Source: Fundidesulfovibrio putealis DSM 16056 (GTDB lineage: Bacteria > Desulfobacterota > Desulfovibrionia > Desulfovibrionales > Desulfovibrionaceae). Taken from it: a stretch of DNA of 64,000 nt. Positions 63,724 to 64,000 of the stretch are shown here, piece after piece. The first letter of the stretch is position 1. Each line of letters starts with the position of its first letter. A program made the position numbers and the translations under genes. The notes beneath the pieces were generated by a model that saw only the letters and a program-made list of their open reading frames with translations, ran no database searches and was not told where the DNA came from. The DNA lies in assembly GCF_000429325.1 (NCBI RefSeq), contig NZ_AUBQ01000015.1, positions 152,742 through 216,741 of the forward strand, given 5' to 3'.

Positions 63724-64000
63724 CTATGGGTCCATTCGATGTTCACCCAATGGAGCCACCGGATGTTCACCTAATGGAGCCACCCAGTGCTCACGCAATG
63801 GGGCCATTTGATGATCAGGTAATGGAGCCAGTCTAGCCTGGCCGAACCGGGTTTCGGACCTTCGAGATGCCACGTATTTCCGCCGGATTCACGAGCGGGA
63901 GGTACGCGGGATGTCCAATCGGAGGTTCGAGATGTTTGAATATCGCCATGCTCTTGTCCGGATGCGCCTTGGCGAATCGGACAGGCAGATAGCCAAGACA
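63724..64000 (+). mobile_element. IS21-family insertion sequence, left end
   Basis: About four 21-24-bp repeats of GATGTTCACCYAATGGAGCCACC type lie at 63738-63830 (63738-63760, 63762-63784, then degenerate copies to 63830), followed by an istA start. Multiple terminal repeats are typical of IS21 ends. The element continues beyond the window. The exact border is estimated. Confidence 0.8.
63932..64000 (+). CDS. istA: IS21-family transposase IstA, N-terminal fragment at window edge
   Basis: 23 codons are visible (MFEYRHALVRMRLGESDRQI...). GGAGG stands 6 nt before the ATG. The start MFEYR-VRMR-G-SDR-IA is the usual beginning of the IstA HTH region of this family. The rest lies outside the window. 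Confidence 0.8.
   Translation, partial: MFEYRHALVRMRLGESDRQIAKT

Overview
The window is a composite of four sequence blocks. Positions 1-39.4 kb are moderately GC-rich and carry an integrative or plasmid-like conjugative element. At 39.47-39.63 kb a tRNA-Lys/tRNA-Glu pair marks the likely border with a GC-rich chromosome (39.7-45.8 kb). That chromosome has a GDP-heptose operon, a radical SAM gene and a NYN-domain gene. The gene content and base composition fit a Desulfovibrio-like deltaproteobacterium, but this is inference without any search. From 45.9 kb a GC-rich phage or gene-transfer-agent-like head module begins (connector-like protein, large terminase, portal). It stops abruptly near 49.7 kb.

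The conjugative element reads almost entirely leftward. From 39.26 kb down: two paralogous winged-helix genes, a TraK/BRO-N fusion, TraK, TraL, TraM, then trbB-C-D-E-J-L-F-G-H in the order of Ti-plasmid trb operons. A complete R64-like thin-pilus (type IVb) cluster follows (pilN-O-P-Q-R-S, a second PilT-like ATPase, pilM, pilV). It is inserted between trbH and trbI. TrbH itself is fused to a LysM-like segment and a TcpQ/PilL-like domain. Then come trbI, traG (coupling protein), traF (peptidase), an ArdC-TraC primase, a lytic transglycosylase, topoisomerase I, a secreted tail-collar protein and one unknown gene. A small secreted-protein gene lies antisense at the place normally held by the entry-exclusion gene trbK. 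Partition genes (parA, RHH protein), hipBA, a large SF2 helicase with four Myb-like repeats, and a D12 adenine methylase complete the left side. No relaxase, integrase or prepilin peptidase is visible. Both pilin genes start directly at the mature residue, with no leader peptide.

From about 49.7 to 62.8 kb the sequence is strikingly AT-rich and looks like part of a T4-like or marine-type myophage. It holds many small unknown genes, a NUMOD4/HNH homing endonuclease, an AP2-like zinc-ribbon protein, TATAAATA late-promoter-like motifs, strong palindromic terminators, a four-LamG structural protein and a small virion-type protein. A GC-rich LamG-like tail gene follows (62.8-63.7 kb). It is frameshifted and cut off by the left end of an IS21-family element that runs off the right edge. 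The 49.7 kb junction cuts the portal gene and could be a real recombination point or an assembly chimera.
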